Of a stretch of DNA of 64,000 nucleotides, positions 60,589 to 64,000 are shown piece after piece. Position 1 is the first letter of the stretch; every line of letters begins with the position of its first letter. The stretch lies in NCBI RefSeq assembly GCF_928097925.1, contig NZ_CAKMRI010000001.1:1054001-1118000 (forward strand), read 5' to 3'. The position numbers and the translations under genes are program-made. Below the pieces are notes generated by a model, which did no database searches, was not told the origin of the DNA, and saw only the letters and a program-made list of their open reading frames with translations. The stretch comes from Mediannikoviicoccus vaginalis (GTDB lineage: Bacteria > Bacillota > Clostridia > Tissierellales > Peptoniphilaceae).

Positions 60589-62676
60589 TCAGTTTTTCTT
60601 TATAAACATAATCCTTAATGAGTTAAACACTGCTATTATTGACACTCCAACGTCTGCAAATACAGCTGCCCACATATTGGCATGGCCCATTACTCCAAGT
60701 ATCATTACAATAAATTTAACTCCCAGGGCAAATACGATATTTTCCATTGAAATGAGTTTTGTCTTCTTGGAAATTCTGTGGAATAGGGAAAGTTTTTTAA
60801 GTTCACTTCCCATTAAGGTAACGTCTCCCGACTCAATTGCCGCGTCACTTCCAAGTTCTCCCATTACAATTCCCACATCTGAAATCCTAAGCACTGGAGC
60901 GTCGTTAACTCCGTCTCCTACAAAGGCAACTCTTCCTTCTGCACTCTCTTTGATTTCGTTAAAGGACTTAACCTTGTCCTGTGGTAAGAGACCTGCCCTA
61001 TATTCATCAAGGGAAAGCTTTCCTGCAACTTCCTTTGCAGCAAACTCTCTGTCTCCTGTTAGCATAATAAGTTTTTTTATGCCCTGCTCCTTAAGTTCTT
61101 TAATAGCGTCTTTGGCGTCCTTCTTTATGCTGTCTGCAATTTCAATATGTCCTAAAAATTCTCCATTTTTAGCAACATATATCATTGTGCCTGAGCTTTC
61201 CACTTCTTCAACTAAAATTTTATTTTCTTTTAACAACTTGCTATTTCCTAAAAGAATTTCTTCTCCTTGAAGTTCTCCACTAAGGCCCTTTCCAGGAATG
61301 TCTTTAATATTTTTTATATCTAGATTAACTTCATCTTTGTAGTAGTCTCTTATGGACTGAGCTATTGGGTGGTTTGAATGTTCCTCCATCTTTTTAACTA
61401 TGGATAAAAGTTCTTCCTCGGTGCAGGACTTTGCCACCACATTTGTAACTTTAAATGAACCTTCTGTTATTGTTCCAGTCTTGTCCATTATGATTGTATC
61501 AACCTTAGACATGGACTCTACATAGTTTGAGCCCTTAACTAAGATGCCATGTTTGGAGCTTACACCAATTGATGCAAAGTATGCCAGTGGAATTGATATT
61601 ATCATGGCGCATGGACATGAGATTACTAAAAAGGTCAGTGCTGTGTATATCCACTTTTTAAATTCCTGATTTAATACAATTGGAGGGAAGATTGCAATTA
61701 CAATTGCCGCTATAACTACAATCGGTGTGTAGTAACGGGCAAACACCGTAATGAAATTTTCCGTTTCTGACTTCTTCTTGGATGCATTCTTCACAAGGTC
61801 CAGTACTTGACTTACCGTTGAGTCCTTGTATTCCTTTTGTACCTTTGCCTCAATAACACCTTCGTTGTTAATGGATCCAGAAATTATTTCATCACCTACA
61901 GAAACATTTACAGGCATTGACTCCCCTGTTATTGAAGATGTGTCTAGGGAAGTCTCTCCTTTTACAACCACTGAATCCACAGGAATTTTTTCTCCAGGAA
62001 GTATTCTTATAATGTCTCCAAGTTTTAAAACTTCAGGCTTTACAACTTCAGTCTTTCCATCTACAACTAAATTGGCAGACTCGGGTTTCATCTTAACCAA
62101 GTTTTTAATTGACTTGGTGGAGCTGTCCACCGCCTTGTCTTGTAAATATTCTCCAAGGGTATAAAGTAACATTACCATGACTCCCTCTTCCCTTTGCCCA
62201 ATGACAATGGCACCTAGGGTGGCAATGGTCATTAAAAAGTTTTCATCAAAAATCTGTCCCTTTGTTATATTTATAAAGGCTGTTTTTAGAATTGGAAAGC
62301 CCACAACAAGATATGCTATAAGTTCAAGTGCAATGTTAAGGGTATTGTTCTTGTCCTTTATTAAATAAGCCACCGCCATTAGCACTGCAGAAATTGCCAT
62401 GGTGATTAATTTTTTCTTTGACTGTGGCTCTTCCTCTTCCTCTTCATCTTCTTCTATTTCATCCACAACTCTAAATCCAGTTCCCGGTTCAATCCTATCC
62501 ACTATCTCCTTACAATCTTTAAGGGTCTGTTCATAGTTTCCATCTTCCGTTTCCAAATTCAAAGTGCTATCTATTACATTTACATTTGCAAATTTTACAT
62601 TTGGAAGATTTTGTATCTCCCTTTCAATTTTCGCGCCGCAGTTGGCACATTTTAATCCATCTAATTTTATTTCCAT
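60589..62676 (-). CDS. Metal-translocating P-type ATPase (Zn/Cd/Pb-type, ZntA/CadA-like)
   Basis: A 695-residue membrane efflux pump. It has an N-terminal heavy-metal-associated domain (GLKCANCGAKIE, CxxC near 10-13), an acidic stretch (about 75-85), eight TMs, the E1-type TGES (TSSITGESMPV), CPC metal site (ISCPCAMIISIPLAYF, near 370), the phospho-acceptor DKTGT (near 405) and the hinge GDGVNDAPVL (near 600). The CPC and following sequence place it with zinc, cadmium and lead exporters. It lies 3 bp after the repressor gene, forming a two-gene metal-resistance operon. Confidence 0.93.
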   Translation of the reverse strand: MEIKLDGLKCANCGAKIEREIQNLPNVKFANVNVIDSTLNLETEDGNYEQTLKDCKEIVDRIEPGTGFRVVDEIEEDEEEEEEPQSKKKLITMAISAVLMAVAYLIKDKNNTLNIALELIAYLVVGFPILKTAFINITKGQIFDENFLMTIATLGAIVIGQREEGVMVMLLYTLGEYLQDKAVDSSTKSIKNLVKMKPESANLVVDGKTEVVKPEVLKLGDIIRILPGEKIPVDSVVVKGETSLDTSSITGESMPVNVSVGDEIISGSINNEGVIEAKVQKEYKDSTVSQVLDLVKNASKKKSETENFITVFARYYTPIVVIAAIVIAIFPPIVLNQEFKKWIYTALTFLVISCPCAMIISIPLAYFASIGVSSKHGILVKGSNYVESMSKVDTIIMDKTGTITEGSFKVTNVVAKSCTEEELLSIVKKMEEHSNHPIAQSIRDYYKDEVNLDIKNIKDIPGKGLSGELQGEEILLGNSKLLKENKILVEEVESSGTMIYVAKNGEFLGHIEIADSIKKDAKDAIKELKEQGIKKLIMLTGDREFAAKEVAGKLSLDEYRAGLLPQDKVKSFNEIKESAEGRVAFVGDGVNDAPVLRISDVGIVMGELGSDAAIESGDVTLMGSELKKLSLFHRISKKTKLISMENIVFALGVKFIVMILGVMGHANMWAAVFADVGVSIIAVFNSLRIMFIKKN

Positions 62677-62679
62677 AAT

Positions 62680-63003
62680 CTACTCCATAATGTGGTCAAG
62701 ACCACTAGTTATAATTTCACTTATATGTTCGTCATCTAAGCTATAGTAGATGACCTTTCCTTCTCTTCTATTTCTAACAAGCCTCGCATGTTTTAAAAGC
62801 CTTAGTTGATGACTAATGGCAGATTGTCCCATATCAAGTACATTTGAAAGATCAGAGACACATAGCTCGCCCTTACCAAGGGTTAAAAGTATTTTTAACC
62901 TTGTGGAGTCGGAGAACATCTTGTAAAAGTCCGCCAGGTCATAAATATCTTCTTCTATTGGGAGAGACTCCTTCGCCCTTTCTATATTATCTTTATTATC
63001 CAT
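62680..63003 (-). CDS. SmtB/CzrA-type (ArsR family) metal-sensing repressor
   Basis: A 107-residue winged-helix regulator. The DNA-reading segment is VLDMGQSAISHQLRLLK (about 57-73), and the metal site on helix 5 is DEHISEIITSGLDHIME, whose Asp, His, His and Glu spacing equals the SmtB alpha-5 zinc site (D104, H106, H117, E120 in the cyanobacterial protein). In this family zinc binding releases the repressor and turns on the downstream efflux gene. The gene is preceded by AGGAGG and by the 16-bp operator at 63022-63037. Confidence 0.93.
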   Translation of the reverse strand: MDNKDNIERAKESLPIEEDIYDLADFYKMFSDSTRLKILLTLGKGELCVSDLSNVLDMGQSAISHQLRLLKHARLVRNRREGKVIYYSLDDEHISEIITSGLDHIME

Positions 63004-63021
63004 CGAACCTCCTTTGAATAT

Positions 63022-63037
63022 ATGAACAACTGTTCAT
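63022..63037. promoter_or_regulatory. SmtB/CzrA-type operator
   Basis: ATGAACA-AC-TGTTCAT, a palindrome with two central bases, similar to the known TGAA-N-TTCA repressor sites. It is placed between the start of transcription and the repressor gene, so the repressor likely controls its own operon. Confidence 0.8.
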
Positions 63038-63048
63038 TTGTTATTTTT

Positions 63049-63077
63049 ATTTTACCAATTCAAAATTTTTTTGTCAA
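63049..63077 (-). promoter_or_regulatory. sigma-A promoter of the metal-efflux operon
   Basis: On the minus strand TTGACA (63077-63072), 17-bp spacer, TAAAAT (63054-63049). The operator at 63022-63037 lies just downstream of the predicted start site, so bound repressor would block the polymerase. Confidence 0.75.
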
Positions 63078-63082
63078 TACCT

Positions 63083-63111
63083 TTGCAATCCTTATTGCAA
63101 TAGATTATTAT
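63083..63111 (+). promoter_or_regulatory. Promoter of the wall hydrolase gene, with an inverted repeat
   Basis: TTGCAA (63083-63088), 17-bp spacer, TATTAT (63106-63111). The -35 box is one half of an inverted repeat TTGCAAT-CCTT-ATTGCAA (63083-63100). It is back to back with the efflux promoter. Confidence 0.55.
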
Positions 63112-63130
63112 ATCTGTAAGGGAGGATGAA

Positions 63131-64000
63131 ATGAAAAATAAATATTTTAGAAAATTAATCGCGATTTTACTTTGTGTATCTTTCTTGATACCACTTAGTT
63201 CAAAATCATTTGCAGCGGAATCTGCAACACCTATACTAGGTAAATCCACAACTACAGTTCACGAAATGAAACTGTGGGCAAAATCAAGAAATGCAAACCA
63301 ATTGTTTATAGACTTGGCTCCACTATACTATTCAGTTTCAGTAAAGAGAGGCGTGGATCCTGCAGTAACCTACACCCAATCCGCAAAAGAGACAAACTTT
63401 TTAAGATTTGGTGGAGTACTAGACGCGTCCTACTTCAACCCATGTGGACTTAAGACAACAGCGGGAGGCGGAGACAAAGACGCATCAGCCCATACTAGAT
63501 TTAAATCATGGGAAGAAGGAATTACAGCACAGGTTGATCACTTGGCGCTTTACGCTGGAGCAAATGGCTATCCTAAGACTGACACACCGGACCCAAGACA
63601 TTTTGATACAATTTGCGGCAAGGCTCCAATGGTGGAAGACTTAGGTGGAAGATGGGCTCCAAGTAAAAACTACGGCATTGAAGTAGTTGAACTTATGAAA
63701 GAGCTGTACACATTCCCATACTCAACTGTAAAGAGAATTTCTGGAACTTCAAGATTTGAAACTTCAGCATTAATAAATAAAAATGCAAATGTGGATTCAG
63801 ATATTGCAGTAATTTCAAATGGGCATTCATTCCCTGACAGTATTGCAGCGTCAATCCTTGCAGGTAATTTAAATGCCCATCTACTATTAAGCGACCCAGG
63901 AAGAGTTACTGGAGAAATTGCAAATAGAATAAACACCGGAACGATTTCAACTGTTTATCTTGTAGGTGGAAATAATTTGCCAGCATCCTATGTAGATACA
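63131..64000 (+). CDS. Secreted glucosaminidase-type wall hydrolase with CW_binding_2 repeats (3' end beyond window)
   Basis: A partial surface protein, 290 codons seen. Signal peptide about 1-29 (ending SFAA), then a glucosaminidase-like domain (about 40-195) with LAPLYYSVSVKRGVDPAVTY, the SAKETNF active-site Glu region (near 86), YFNPCGLKTTAGGG, and a His-rich end. CW_binding_2 repeats begin at residue 200 (KRISGTSRFETSAL) and run off the edge. The ATG at 63131 is preceded by GGAGGA. It is the fourth CW_binding_2 protein in the window. Confidence 0.85.
   Translation, partial: MKNKYFRKLIAILLCVSFLIPLSSKSFAAESATPILGKSTTTVHEMKLWAKSRNANQLFIDLAPLYYSVSVKRGVDPAVTYTQSAKETNFLRFGGVLDASYFNPCGLKTTAGGGDKDASAHTRFKSWEEGITAQVDHLALYAGANGYPKTDTPDPRHFDTICGKAPMVEDLGGRWAPSKNYGIEVVELMKELYTFPYSTVKRISGTSRFETSALINKNANVDSDIAVISNGHSFPDSIAASILAGNLNAHLLLSDPGRVTGEIANRINTGTISTVYLVGGNNLPASYVDT

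Overview
The window reads as chromosomal DNA of a low-GC, Gram-positive anaerobe of the Firmicutes, most likely a member of the Tissierellia/Peptoniphilaceae group (relatives of Peptoniphilus, Anaerococcus, Finegoldia). This placement is an inference. It rests on AT-rich intergenic DNA, strong AGGAGG-type ribosome sites, sigma-A promoters, T-box leaders, lipoboxes, rubredoxin, and four secreted proteins with cell-wall-binding repeat 2 (CW_binding_2) domains. No tRNA, rRNA or CRISPR array was recognised.

Layout. 1-2.5 kb: typA (cut by the left edge), an RsbW-like kinase and rubredoxin. 2.5-3.85 kb: a gene-free block built of inverted and direct repeats. 3.9-10.4 kb, minus strand: engB, ferritin, pspC, folA, thyA, cysS (behind a cysteine T-box), an unknown membrane-anchored protein and gltX. 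10.5-14.7 kb, plus strand: two paralogous CW_binding_2 surface proteins with matching leaders and near-identical terminators, then a 45-residue ORF. 14.75-20.7 kb, minus strand: purine operon purC-purE-purF-purM-purN-purH, with a PRPP-type (ykkC subtype 2) riboswitch before purC and a second between purC and purE. 20.8-28.7 kb, minus strand: guaB, a GntR regulator, a cysteine-desulfidase-family enzyme, a YkvI-type transporter, a CW_binding_2/CAP protein, and an Xre regulator abutting a cysteine-protease-like protein. 28.8-38.8 kb, minus strand: a transglutaminase lipoprotein, proS (proline T-box), a zinc-ribbon membrane protein, and a complete phosphate operon pstSCAB-phoU-phoP-phoR with Pho-box-like repeats upstream.

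38.9-47.0 kb: a second two-component system with an unknown gene, converging on an FtsX-type ABC exporter (permease, ATPase, permease) and a redox module (TlpA-like lipoprotein, CD1871A-type CXXC peptide, membrane polyferredoxin). 47.1-54.7 kb: a methionine T-box with a MetE-like enzyme, then an SH3 protein, a PfkB-family sugar kinase, a zinc-ribbon membrane protein, an unknown protein and glycogen phosphorylase. 54.8-59.8 kb, plus strand: ddl-murF-yaiI and an ABC-2 exporter, each gene overlapping or nearly touching the next. 59.85-60.5 kb: an IS200/IS605-type element whose transposase has an amber codon at position 3. 60.6-64 kb: a metal-efflux ATPase with its SmtB-like repressor and operator, and divergently a glucosaminidase with CW_binding_2 repeats that runs off the right edge.

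The strongest unusual signals are three. PstS has its two half-domains in swapped order, a circular permutation at the hinge. PurF has lost the catalytic cysteine and other glutaminase residues while keeping its PRPP site. The purine operon carries two copies of the same riboswitch class, one of them between cistrons.
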